Source: Ectothiorhodospiraceae bacterium (GTDB lineage: Bacteria > Pseudomonadota > Gammaproteobacteria > SZUA-152). From it: a stretch of DNA of 34,097 bases. The translations under genes and the position numbers were made by a program. Within the stretch, counting starts at the first letter, position 1, and the number at the start of each line of letters is the position of its first letter. Shown one piece after another: positions 6,554 to 13,296 of the stretch. The notes beneath the pieces are model-generated. The model was not told where the DNA came from, searched no databases, and saw only the letters and a list, made by a program, of their open reading frames with translations. The DNA lies in assembly GCA_002401775.2 (NCBI GenBank), contig NVUB02000190.1, positions 1 to 34,097 of the forward strand. Direction: 5' to 3'.

Positions 6554-7132
6554 ATGAACGCAACAAAACTATCCCCCTTCCATCTCTGCGAAGAGGAACA
6601 CACCCTGCTTCGACATTTAGCGAAAGATGCTGTGGAATACGGCCTTGCGCACGCTATGCTTATTCCCGTGGAAATGGCGCGCTATCCTCGCCCGCTGCGC
6701 GAGACCGGCGCGTGTTTTGTGACGCTCAATTTACGCGGAGAACTACGCGGCTGTATTGGTACCTTATCGGCATACCAGCCATTAGTGGAGGATGTTGCAC
6801 ACAATGCTTATGCGGCGTCGTTTTCAGACCCGCGTTTTATGCCATTAACCGAAAAGGAATTTGCGGGTGTGGAGATTCACCTCTCTGTGCTAACGCCATA
6901 TACCCCAATGCATTTCAATTCCGAGGCAGATTTACTCAGCCAGATAAGACCGGGAGTCGATGGGCTGTTATTGGAAGACGCCTATCATCGTGGTACTTTT
7001 TTACCGGCAGTATGGGAGTCTCTTCCTGAAGCAACGCAATTTTTGCAGCATCTCAAACAAAAAGCAGGTCTGCCCGCAAATTACTGGTCTAACACACTCA
7101 AGGTATCGCGCTATACCAGTGACTCATTTTAA
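6554..7132 (+). CDS. amrA: AmmeMemoRadiSam system AMMECR1-like protein AmrA
   Basis: 192 aa, the usual length for AMMECR1-domain proteins (COG2078). The diagnostic LRGCIGT motif is at residues 64-70, preceded by GACFVTLNLRG and followed by AYAASFSDPRFMPLT and a C-terminal VWESLPEATQFLQHLKQKAG. An aggaa Shine-Dalgarno lies about 8 bases upstream of the ATG. It is cotranscribed with amrB by spacing. With amrS it completes the AmmeMemoRadiSam set; by its radical SAM partner it is expected to take part in a modification reaction, but no substrate is established. Repeat elements begin almost at once after the stop. Confidence 0.92.
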   Translation: MNATKLSPFHLCEEEHTLLRHLAKDAVEYGLAHAMLIPVEMARYPRPLRETGACFVTLNLRGELRGCIGTLSAYQPLVEDVAHNAYAASFSDPRFMPLTEKEFAGVEIHLSVLTPYTPMHFNSEADLLSQIRPGVDGLLLEDAYHRGTFLPAVWESLPEATQFLQHLKQKAGLPANYWSNTLKVSRYTSDSF

Positions 7133-7154
7133 AGTTTTTCAGTTTTCTAAAAAA

Positions 7155-7360
7155 ACGTATAATCGTCATTTCGGCATGTTTTAAGCCGGAGTCCAGTATC
7201 GCTATAGCATTGATAATCTCGCAGAGGCGCAGAGTACGCAAAGGAATACAAAAAATCATCAATGTTTTCTCTGCGTTCTCTGCGCCTTGGCGAGAAAAAG
7301 TGTTTTATGTAAGCTCAACGTCACTGTATCCCGGCTAAGGGCCTGCCGGGAAGACGGATT
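7155..7360 (-). repeat. Nested-palindrome element, unit A1
   Basis: The outer arms are a hairpin at 7164-7196 (ttcggcatgttttaagccgga core) and its partner at 7323-7357 (cccggctaagggcctgccggg core). The inner arms are tctcgcagaggcgcagag (from 7217) and ctctgcgccttggcgaga (to ~7295). This is the same design as the units at 11.06-11.98 kb but in the opposite orientation. No coding capacity, so it behaves like a non-autonomous palindromic element. Confidence 0.7.
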
Positions 7361-7404
7361 TATTTACGTTTCATTTAGCATTTGGCGAGCATTAATTACT
7401 ACCG

Positions 7405-7530
7405 GTTTTACGTGAACCTAAACCTCACATTAAAAAAACGTATAACCGTCATTTTTGCGGTCTTTGCAGCCGTTGCGACCTTTGCGCCTTAGCGTCTCTG
7501 CGTTTGGTTTTCTCTTTTGTCATACCAGCG
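7405..7530 (-). repeat. Nested-palindrome element, truncated unit A2
   Basis: Begins with acgtgaacctaaacc, then aaaaaacgtataaccgtcatt, then gcgacctttgcgcc and gcgtctctgcgtttggtttt. These match, in reverse complement, pieces of the 11-kb array, including its spacer gggtttaggttcacgt. The outer right arm appears lost. Confidence 0.6.
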
Positions 7531-7600
7531 CGCATTCTCTGGGGAACTTATGACCTTTAGATTACAAGTGCCAAATTCAGTGGCTTTAACAACATTCTGG

Positions 7601-7620
7601 ATACTGGCCTACGCCAGTAT
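7601..7620 (-). terminator. Perfect 8-bp hairpin after the pentapeptide gene
   Basis: atactggc-ctac-gccagtat, starting 19 bases past the stop of the 7640-8602 gene. It lacks a U run, so its role as a terminator is plausible but unproven. Confidence 0.35.
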
Positions 7621-7639
7621 GACGGACGGTGTATTTTGT

Positions 7640-8602
7640 TTATTGACACTGTCCTATTGACCCTCTGGCGCAGACTCTTCCATCCAACCAGATAGTCTGG
7701 TCCAGCTTGGCACCGGTTAATGTCGCGGTATCGAGAATGGCACCTTGCAAATCGGCGTTGGTGAAATCAACATCACTGAGATTTGCGTTACTCAGGTCTG
7801 CTTTTTGTAATATTGCATAACCTAGATTAGCACCAGAAAGGTCTGATCCTGCTAAGTCTGCTCCACGCAGGTTGGCGCCGAGTAAGGTGCTTTGAATCAT
7901 AACGACGCCTGAAAGGTTGGCGCCCACCAGGTTCGCGTAAGCGATATCGGCACCACTAACCTGAGCGCCTCGCAGATCTGCACCTGCTAGATTGGTGTTG
8001 CGTAATTTCGCCCCGCGCAAATCAGCGGTGACCAGTTTTACGCCTTCCATCAGACAATTACTCCAATTCACCCAGGGGGTGGCGGGTGCGTTGCAATCGG
8101 CGGTTTCATCTAATTCCCACGGCTGAAAATACCACGCCGCTGAGATCAAACTACCGAGCAATATTGTTGAGAGCACACCCCGCAGAAAATAATGGTTTTT
8201 TCGCTGCACGGCGGCCTCGGCAATAGCCGTTTTGATTTCCCGGTGGCGAATCATCTTTTCTTCTTCGTGCTGACGACGGCCGTCATCACCGCCACGGCGT
8301 TCTTTAGGGGGCGTACTGGTATCAACATCTTCGTCACGACGGTCACGTGAATTACGTTCGTCTTCCCGCATACGGGCGATCATTAGGCGCTCGTAGGACT
8401 CGGGATCTTTCAGGTCAGCCTTGAGCTCTTCCGGGACAAGGATGGGAACATCGGATACTTTCTGCCAGTGATGCTGGTCGGTGCTTAATTCATCGGTATC
8501 ATGAATTCTCCCCAACAGAATAAAACGTGAAATTTGAGGTGCTGGAAATGGCCCTCGAATTTCATCGCCTCTGCGAGTGTACCAGCGTTGTTTGGTCTGC
8601 AT
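7640..8602 (-). CDS. Membrane-anchored GYF-like / pentapeptide-repeat protein
   Basis: 320 aa. Residues ~5-60 (RWYTRRGDEIRGPFPAPQIS, then RFILLGRIHDTDEL and W46) look like a GYF_2/DUF4339-type domain, with the expected W-Y...G.I.GPF pattern. A charged linker (residues ~65-135, rich in Arg, Glu and Asp) leads to one membrane helix at ~137-159. Residues ~183-305 are A(D/N)LxGAxL-type pentapeptide repeats, for example ADLRGAKLRNTNLAGADLRG, which would fold as a right-handed quadrilateral beta-helix on the far side of the membrane. Four Cys (residues ~170, 183 and near the C-terminus) flank the repeats. Function is unknown. It is divergent from the fliK-type gene across a 452-bp region full of short tandem repeats. 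Confidence 0.82.
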   Translation of the reverse strand: MQTKQRWYTRRGDEIRGPFPAPQISRFILLGRIHDTDELSTDQHHWQKVSDVPILVPEELKADLKDPESYERLMIARMREDERNSRDRRDEDVDTSTPPKERRGGDDGRRQHEEEKMIRHREIKTAIAEAAVQRKNHYFLRGVLSTILLGSLISAAWYFQPWELDETADCNAPATPWVNWSNCLMEGVKLVTADLRGAKLRNTNLAGADLRGAQVSGADIAYANLVGANLSGVVMIQSTLLGANLRGADLAGSDLSGANLGYAILQKADLSNANLSDVDFTNADLQGAILDTATLTGAKLDQTIWLDGRVCARGSIGQCQ

Positions 8603-8630
8603 GTAAATCCCCTGATGACTATTCAGTGCT

Positions 8631-8710
8631 GCCTTGTACTGTCTTGTACTGTCTTGTACTGTCTTGTAATGCCTAGTAGCGCCTAGTACTACCCTGCATT
8701 ACCCTGTTTG
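8631..8710. repeat. 10-bp tandem repeat, about 8 units, 28 bp upstream of pentapeptide gene
   Basis: In 10-bp steps from 8631: gccttgtact, gtcttgtact (twice), gtcttgtaat, gcctagtagc, gcctagtact, accctgcatt, accctgtttg. The array decays away from the gene. Confidence 0.85.
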
Positions 8711-8823
8711 TGTCTAAAAAAATGCGTGAGCACTGATGATGTGCCACGTATACCGCCAGACAATGTAATTATTGATGGCACAGGTAACAGGTCGGCATTT
8801 TTGCCATTTTTTTTAACTTAATT

Positions 8824-8859
8824 TTTTAGCTTATCTTTTAGCTTATCTTTTAGCTTAAG
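8824..8859. repeat. 12-bp tandem repeat x3
   Basis: ttttagcttatc twice (8824-8847), then ttttagcttaag (8848-8859). Confidence 0.85.
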
Positions 8860-8985
8860 CCTGCCCTTTTCTGCCTAAACTCCCGTATGTTACCCGTGAC
8901 CAATGAATCAGTAGTAACCCTCTAACCATGGTTGCTAATAACATAGACAGCCACTAGGGTAGTAAAATAAAGGCTAATAGTTAAA

Positions 8986-9019
8986 GATAACTAAAAGGAT
9001 AACTAAAGGATAACTAAAG
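8986..9019. repeat. 11/12-bp tandem repeat x3 upstream of fliK-type gene
   Basis: gataactaaaag (8986-8997), then gataactaaag twice (8998-9019), ending 35 bp before the ATG at 9055. Confidence 0.85.
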
Positions 9020-9054
9020 AATAGTACCGAACACTCCGCCAGACAGACTAGCCT

Positions 9055-10665
9055 ATGGACATTTCTCCCATTCAAAACTCGCTCAAGGTGGATTTGCTCG
9101 TCAAATCCCCCCAGTCGGTGGTCGATGCCTGGAAAGTCGGCCAGCTGATCAATGCTACTGCGATAACAGGACGAGAAAAGGGCCAAGCCACCATCAGCAT
9201 CGGGGGTACTTTATTGCAGGCCCAGGCACCCTTTCCCTTGTCACCCGGCCAAAGCTTGACATTAGAGGTCTCTAGCCTCGCCGCCATGGCGGTATTAAAA
9301 GTGGTCAATGCGGCCAATTCAGCCGCCGGCAATACGCCTGCCATCACCGTGACGCTACCGGTGCAAGCCAACCTGTTGAATCAGCTATTATTACAACCTT
9401 TACAAGTAGGACAGCAGCTGCTTGCCCGCATACCCAGCAGCTCCATCCCTCATACTTCCATACCCAGCATTTCCGTCTCGCCACAAATTCAAACGATACT
9501 GGAGTTTGCGGGCAACCGCGTCAGCGTGCAATTATCACAAGCGTTACCGGGCAATATCGGCCAACAGCTCAAGCTGGAAGTGGTTACACCGGGAGCACTT
9601 GCCGCTTTAAAGATGCTTACGCCCTCTGGCCGTAGCGACAGCATTGCCTTGGCCTTACGCGCCACTTTACCGCAACAGCAACCTCTTCCTTCATTGTTGG
9701 CGAATTTGGCATGGGTTGCCACGAATGTTACTGCGAGCAAATCTCACCTTTCAGCAGCAGGTGCTGCGGGATTGACCACAACCGGCGCATCAGTAAATTC
9801 GCCATTACCATTACCATTACCGCAAACCGTCGTGGCGCTAACGCGCAGCATTATTGAACAACTGCCTACCAGCGCCTCTTTACGTACGAGTGATGGCGTC
9901 AAACAAGCCATCGCGCAGTCTGGTTTATTTCTTGAGTCCAGGCTGGCGCATTCCCTGACATCGCCTCTGCAAACAAGTGCGATTCCACTGAGTGCGCAAC
10001 TTCCTGTTGATTTTAAAGGCGGATTGCTGGGTTTATTAGTGTCGCTTTTAGCCTTGATTAAAGCCCCGCCCAAATCCACCGCAACACCGCTGGCAACTCA
10101 AAACCCTTTAGCCACTAATACGCCTTATACGCCACTGCCCGCTCAGGTTCAAGCCGCGGCGCTGGCCACATTAACAGCGCAAATGAATACTCATCAAGCA
10201 ATGGCCGAGCTATTACGCAGTGTCGAAAGCGGCCTGGCCCGTGTTCAACTGAATCAACTGGTGTCCAGCAGCCCGGACGAAGATGGCAAGCGCACCTGGG
10301 TAATGGAGTTGCCCGTGCGCGGCGACGGGCAACTCGATAATATTCAAATTTGCATTCAAAAAGAAACCCGCAAACAGGCAAAAAAAGAGGCCGCTTTATG
10401 GACGGTTAGTCTATCGATTGAACCGAAAGGCCTTGGCCCGATTCAAGTTCGCATCAGTCTTTCAGACGGTGTGATTAGTACCCACTTTTGGTCCGAAAAC
10501 ACAAAAACCACACAATTTATTCAAGAATATTTACCCGTGCTAAAAAAACGTTATAGTGAAGTTGGACTCTTTGTAGGGGCGATAAATGCTCACGAAGGCA
10601 GCGCGCCTGTGCAAACGTCGGCCGAAGATTTTTTGCACCATACCTTGTTGGATGAAAAGGCATAA
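9055..10665 (+). CDS. fliK: Flagellar hook-length control protein FliK-type
   Basis: 536 aa. The C-terminal ~110 residues (WVMELPVRGDGQLDNIQICI, then LWTVSLSIEPKGLGPIQVRI and a final LPVLKKRYSEVGLFVGAINA) fit the Flg_hook domain, which contacts FlhB to switch export from hook to filament proteins. The N-terminal part is long, low in charge and rich in Ala, Leu, Ser, Pro and Gln, as expected for the secreted molecular ruler. The early block NATAITGREKGQATISIGGT is typical of Pseudomonas-like FliK paralogues. No clear Shine-Dalgarno precedes the ATG; an 11-bp tandem repeat does. A stand-alone FlhB C-terminal-like gene follows 34 bp downstream. Whether this is the only FliK or a second copy cannot be seen, because the usual fliEFGHIJK block is outside the window. 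Confidence 0.82.
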   Translation: MDISPIQNSLKVDLLVKSPQSVVDAWKVGQLINATAITGREKGQATISIGGTLLQAQAPFPLSPGQSLTLEVSSLAAMAVLKVVNAANSAAGNTPAITVTLPVQANLLNQLLLQPLQVGQQLLARIPSSSIPHTSIPSISVSPQIQTILEFAGNRVSVQLSQALPGNIGQQLKLEVVTPGALAALKMLTPSGRSDSIALALRATLPQQQPLPSLLANLAWVATNVTASKSHLSAAGAAGLTTTGASVNSPLPLPLPQTVVALTRSIIEQLPTSASLRTSDGVKQAIAQSGLFLESRLAHSLTSPLQTSAIPLSAQLPVDFKGGLLGLLVSLLALIKAPPKSTATPLATQNPLATNTPYTPLPAQVQAAALATLTAQMNTHQAMAELLRSVESGLARVQLNQLVSSSPDEDGKRTWVMELPVRGDGQLDNIQICIQKETRKQAKKEAALWTVSLSIEPKGLGPIQVRISLSDGVISTHFWSENTKTTQFIQEYLPVLKKRYSEVGLFVGAINAHEGSAPVQTSAEDFLHHTLLDEKA

Positions 10666-10703
10666 GTTGGATGAAAAAACAGAGGTTGGATGAAAAAGCA
10701 TGA
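10647..10703. repeat. 19-bp tandem triplication spanning fliK stop and flhB-like start
   Basis: Units at 10647-10665, 10666-10684 and 10685-10703 all begin gttggatgaaaa. The first carries the fliK stop codon and the third carries the ATG of the next gene (10700). Confidence 0.9.
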
Positions 10704-11002
10704 GCGATAAACACCACACCCCCACGACTGCCGTTGCCCTGCATTATGACGGTAAAGAAGCCCCTCGCATTACTGCCAAGGGTAGCGGTGAACTTGCCGA
10801 AAAAATAATAGCACTGGCCAAAGAACATGGCATTCCACTTCAAGAAGATGCCGCACTCATCAACTTGTTATCCAAACTGGACCTCGGTGATGAAATCCCC
10901 CAACCGCTGTATACCGCTGTGGCTGAAGTGATTGCCTTTGCGTATATTTTAAGTGGAAAAATGCCAGAAGGGTTTGACCCTGCCGCAGAGCCAACGGAAT
11001 AG
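10700..11002 (+). CDS. Stand-alone FlhB C-terminal-domain-like protein
   Basis: 100 aa. It resembles the cytoplasmic C-terminal domain of FlhB/YscU export-switch proteins: AVALHYDGKEAPRITAKGSG, then AEKIIALAKEHGIPLQEDAA, LLSKLDLGDEIPQPLYTAVA and EVIAFAYIL. It has no membrane segments. The autocleavage NPTH of real FlhB is absent; the corresponding region reads YDGKEAPRITA, so self-cleavage is not expected. Proteins of this type (FlhB2/YlqH-like) usually lie next to fliK, as here, and are thought to take part in export-specificity switching. The ATG sits inside the third 19-bp repeat, with only a weak gga upstream. It is translated in tandem with the fliK-type gene and convergent to the chemotaxis cluster. 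Confidence 0.82.
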   Translation: MSDKHHTPTTAVALHYDGKEAPRITAKGSGELAEKIIALAKEHGIPLQEDAALINLLSKLDLGDEIPQPLYTAVAEVIAFAYILSGKMPEGFDPAAEPTE

Positions 11003-11063
11003 AGCATCGGAATAAAGTACATAACCGTCATGAATAGCCAAAGGCTAAATGAACCGTAAATAA

Positions 11064-11160
11064 AACCGTCTTCCCGGCATGCCCTTAGCCGGGATACAGA
11101 CACTTTGATCTGATAAAAAACCAAACGCAAAGACGCAGAGAAGCAAAGGTCGCAGAGATT
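11064..11160 (+). repeat. Nested-palindrome element, unit B1 (partial)
   Basis: Contains the outer arm cccggcatgcccttagccggg (6-bp stem, 11073-11093), then the inner arm aaccaaacgcaaagacgcag and gcaaaggtcgcagag. This matches unit A2 in reverse complement. The right side merges into unrelated sequence. Confidence 0.6.
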
Positions 11161-11273
11161 TTTAAGTATTTCTTAGCGCGCTTTGCGTTGGATTGTAACG
11201 TTTCAAATCAACAAAAATCATTTCTGCTGAACAACTATTCCATAATCCGTCATACTGACGATAATGAAAACAC

Positions 11274-11450
11274 GTTTTCTCGCCAAGGCACAGAGTACGC
11301 AGAGAAAACATGGGTAAATATTTGTATTCCTTGGCGTGCTCTGCAGCTCTGCGAGAGTATCAATACAGTCAAGTCACTGGATTCCGGCCTAAAACATGTC
11401 GGAATGACGGTTATACGTTTTTTATTGTTGGGTTTAGGTTCACGTATAAA
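11274..11450 (+). repeat. Nested-palindrome element, unit B2
   Basis: Inner arms ttttctcgccaaggcacaga and gctctgcagctctgcgagag. Outer right arm ggattccggcctaaaacatg, then the spacer gggtttaggttcacgtataa. The left outer arm is reduced to ccgtcat. Confidence 0.65.
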
Positions 11451-11494
11451 GGGTAGTGATTAACGTGAATAAATTACTAAATGAATCTTATAAT

Positions 11495-11775
11495 CACCCG
11501 TCATCCCGGCACGTCTTTAGCCGGGATCCAGCGATTCGAATCTAACAAAAGACACTATCTCTCGCCAAGACGCAAAGAACGCAGAGAAACCATTGATGAA
11601 TTTTTGTATTCCTGTGCGTACTCTGCGCCTCTGCGAGATTATCTATACAGTAGCGTCATTGGATTCCGGCCTAAAACATGCCGGAATGACGGCTATACAT
11701 TTTTTATTGTGGGTTTAGGTTCACGTATAAAGTGTAGTGATTAACGTGAATAAAAAACTAAACGAAATATAAAAT
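11495..11775 (+). repeat. Nested-palindrome element, full unit B3 (281-bp period)
   Basis: Starts with cacccgtcatcccggc, with the outer arm around cccggcacgtctttagccggg. The left inner arm begins ctctcgccaagacgcaaaga, the right inner arm is ctctgcgcctctgcgaga, and the outer right arm is ttccggcctaaaacatgccg. The tail is gggtttaggttcacgtataa. The next unit starts exactly 281 bp later. Confidence 0.8.
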
Positions 11776-11985
11776 CACCCGTCTTCCCGGCGTGCCTTTA
11801 GCCGGGATCCAGCGATTCGAATCTAACAAAAGACACTATCTCTCGCCAAGACGCAAAGAACGCAGAGAAAACATTGGTGTTTTTTTTAATTACTTTGCGT
11901 GCTCTGCGTCTCTGCGAGAGCATCAATATAGTCAAGCAACTAGATTCCGGCCTAAAACATCCCAGAATGACGGTTTTTTTGTTTG
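11776..11985 (+). repeat. Nested-palindrome element, unit B4 (3' truncated)
   Basis: Nearly identical to B3 from cacccgtc through the shared gccgggatccagcgattcga and ctctcgccaagacgcaaaga. It diverges in the centre and stops after the right outer arm (ttccggcctaaaacatcccag). Confidence 0.8.
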
Positions 11986-12065
11986 ATTATTGTTTCTACT
12001 GAATCAGTAGTATGTTGTGCCAATATTTACAATTTTGAACGATTGTCAGGCAAAAGACGATCATT

Positions 12066-12467
12066 CTATGATGCTTTTTTAATCCGTCCGGCCAGGGCGA
12101 CAAGTTCTGCTTCACCCCGCGCTATACCACAATCAGCCATCACTTCTTCTAGTTCAGCGCCTTTGTGCATCATTTTTTTAGCATGGCGAAAATTTTGTGG
12201 CCCCGTATTACTCATTTCCAATTGGTCTTGTCTACGGCCCAGGTGTTGCCAACGTTGTTCTAGGTGTGCCAAATGTTCTCCGAGATTAACCGCACCTGAG
12301 CACATTGCACTCACGTCGGCAGCTAAGGTCTGTAAAGAATTTTGCTGTTGATCCAGTTTTATACGCAATTGCTTATTGTGTTTATAGCCTATTAACAACG
12401 TCACCAACGCAAACCCCAATGCGGTTACCGCCACCATCGAAAATGCGTTAAAGGGTATGTTCATCAT
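12066..12467 (-). CDS. DUF2802 membrane-anchored coiled-coil protein
   Basis: 133 aa. One N-terminal membrane helix (residues ~10-27, VAVTALGFALVTLLIGY) is followed by a predicted coiled coil (~30-85, KLDQQQNSLQTLAADVSAMC, HLAHLEQRWQHLGRRQDQLE). The C-terminal motif (AKKMMHKGAELEEVMADCGI, then ARGEAELV) is the DUF2802 signature. In polar-flagellated gammaproteobacteria this gene is commonly the last of the chemotaxis block after cheW, as here, 66 bp downstream. Function is unknown. The first two codons are ATG ATG; gaaagg just upstream is the likely ribosome-binding site, and it lies in or beside an 11-bp tandem repeat. Cytoplasm-facing topology is inferred. Confidence 0.82.
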   Translation of the reverse strand: MMNIPFNAFSMVAVTALGFALVTLLIGYKHNKQLRIKLDQQQNSLQTLAADVSAMCSGAVNLGEHLAHLEQRWQHLGRRQDQLEMSNTGPQNFRHAKKMMHKGAELEEVMADCGIARGEAELVALAGRIKKAS

Positions 12468-12477
12468 AGCGCTTACC

Positions 12478-12510
12478 TTTCTGTTGTCTTTCTGTTGTCT
12501 TTTTGTTGCA
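12478..12510. repeat. 11-bp tandem repeat x2-3 at the DUF2802 ribosome-binding region
   Basis: tttctgttgtc at 12478-12488 and 12489-12499, then a degenerate third copy. On the minus strand this is gacaacagaaa repeated, ending 10 bp before the ATG. Confidence 0.75.
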
Positions 12511-12533
12511 AGCTTTTAACACAATGCTATCCG

Positions 12534-13013
12534 TTAGATCATGTCAGACCATTCATCATCACTCAGTAGTTTATTCAAATCGACAAGAATCAATAACTCA
12601 TTCTCATGGCTGGCGACACCTTGAATAAATTTGGCGCTCTCTTCATTTCCGACATTCGGTGCCGTTTCAACATCAGAGGCGTTCAGATCTACCACTTCAG
12701 CGACACTATCCACCAAAATGCCAACCACCTGTTCTTCGGCTTCGATAATAACGATTCGGGTAGCATCATCCATGTCAACCCCACCCAGGCCAAAACGGCT
12801 ACGGGTATCGATCACGGTAACGACATTACCGCGCAAATTGATGATTCCCAATACATAACTCGGCGCACCGGGAACAGGGGCAATTTCGGTCACCCGCAAT
12901 ACTTCCTGTACTTGCATAACATTGATGCCGTATTTTTCATTTTCCAGACGAAACGTGACCCACCTGAGTTGTTCATCAGAATTTTTATCGGGTTTACTTG
13001 CTGTCGTGCTCAT
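12534..13013 (-). CDS. cheW: Chemotaxis coupling protein CheW
   Basis: 159 aa, a single CheW (SH3-like) domain: LRWVTFRLENEKYGINVMQV, EVLRVTEIAPVPGAPSYVLG, then INLRGNVVTVIDTRSRFGL, and a C-terminal ENELLILVDLNKLL. CheW links chemoreceptors to CheA at the inner membrane. The frame opens at a GTG at 13025, but the ATG at 13013 has a better-placed aggtgg about 8 bases upstream, so I start there (MSTTASKPD). The ParP-like gene is upstream after a 283-bp gap that may carry its own promoter. The DUF2802 gene follows 66 bp downstream. Confidence 0.95.
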   Translation of the reverse strand: MSTTASKPDKNSDEQLRWVTFRLENEKYGINVMQVQEVLRVTEIAPVPGAPSYVLGIINLRGNVVTVIDTRSRFGLGGVDMDDATRIVIIEAEEQVVGILVDSVAEVVDLNASDVETAPNVGNEESAKFIQGVASHENELLILVDLNKLLSDDEWSDMI

Positions 13014-13296
13014 TTTGGTTTCCACCTTTAAGTCGGTTGGTTTTGTTCACATCCATTTGATGCATTCATTTTCCGTATTGACCGGTTACCTGCCATTGGC
13101 GGCAACCTTTCGCCAACAAATAACCCCGGCAATCAGTAACAAGAGACAAATGAATGTCAATTTGTCGTCATTTAATGGTCACTTATGGCAGTATGGTGGC
13201 TGGTTAACCCTTTTTACATCGAGATTTAACGTAGCTTTAACCATACAAATGCATGTTTCATACCAGTTAATCTTATCCATCCTGCGTTTTAAACAT
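13014..13296. other. Gap in the chemotaxis block with a possible promoter for cheW
   Basis: No gene. On the minus strand, TTGACA (about 13168-13163), a 16-bp spacer and TACTGA form a weak sigma70-like pair. Nothing else is recognised. Confidence 0.3.

Larger units (their letters stand above)
7133..7639. other. Intergenic region made of nested-palindrome repeat units
   Basis: Holds one fairly complete unit (7155-7360), one truncated unit (7405-7530) and a hairpin near the end of the pentapeptide gene (7601-7620). Some frames run through it, but no gene is supported. Confidence 0.7.
8603..9054. other. Divergent intergenic region with three short tandem-repeat arrays
   Basis: Lies between the pentapeptide gene and the fliK-type gene and should hold both promoters. 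Three arrays of 10-, 12- and 11-bp units are described separately. No sigma54 or sigma28 site could be placed with confidence. Confidence 0.6.
11003..12065. other. 1.06-kb repeat array between convergent gene blocks
   Basis: Built almost wholly of nested-palindrome units B1-B4. Short frames (11188-11463, 11481-11744, 11792-11986) translate the repeats and are not genes. The last ~80 bp before the DUF2802 gene are unique AT-rich DNA without a clear terminator. Confidence 0.75.

Noticed and set aside
8974-9371. Minus-strand open frames opposite the fliK-type gene
   Set aside because: Shadow frames of the plus-strand coding region with no supporting signals.
11064-11985. Possible CRISPR array from repeated 25-35-bp motifs
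   Set aside because: Repeats are long nested palindromes with 281-bp period and similar, not unique, spacers. No cas genes are present.
11188-11986. Three plus-strand open frames (11188-11463, 11481-11744, 11792-11986) with similar protein sequences
   Set aside because: Their similarity comes from the nested-palindrome DNA repeats. The 281-bp period is not a multiple of 3, no ribosome-binding sites are seen, and the peptides are translations of palindromes.
13186-13203. Sigma54-like TGG-N10-GC on the plus strand in the cheW/parP gap
   Set aside because: It points away from both neighbouring genes (minus strand), and the -12 half is poor.
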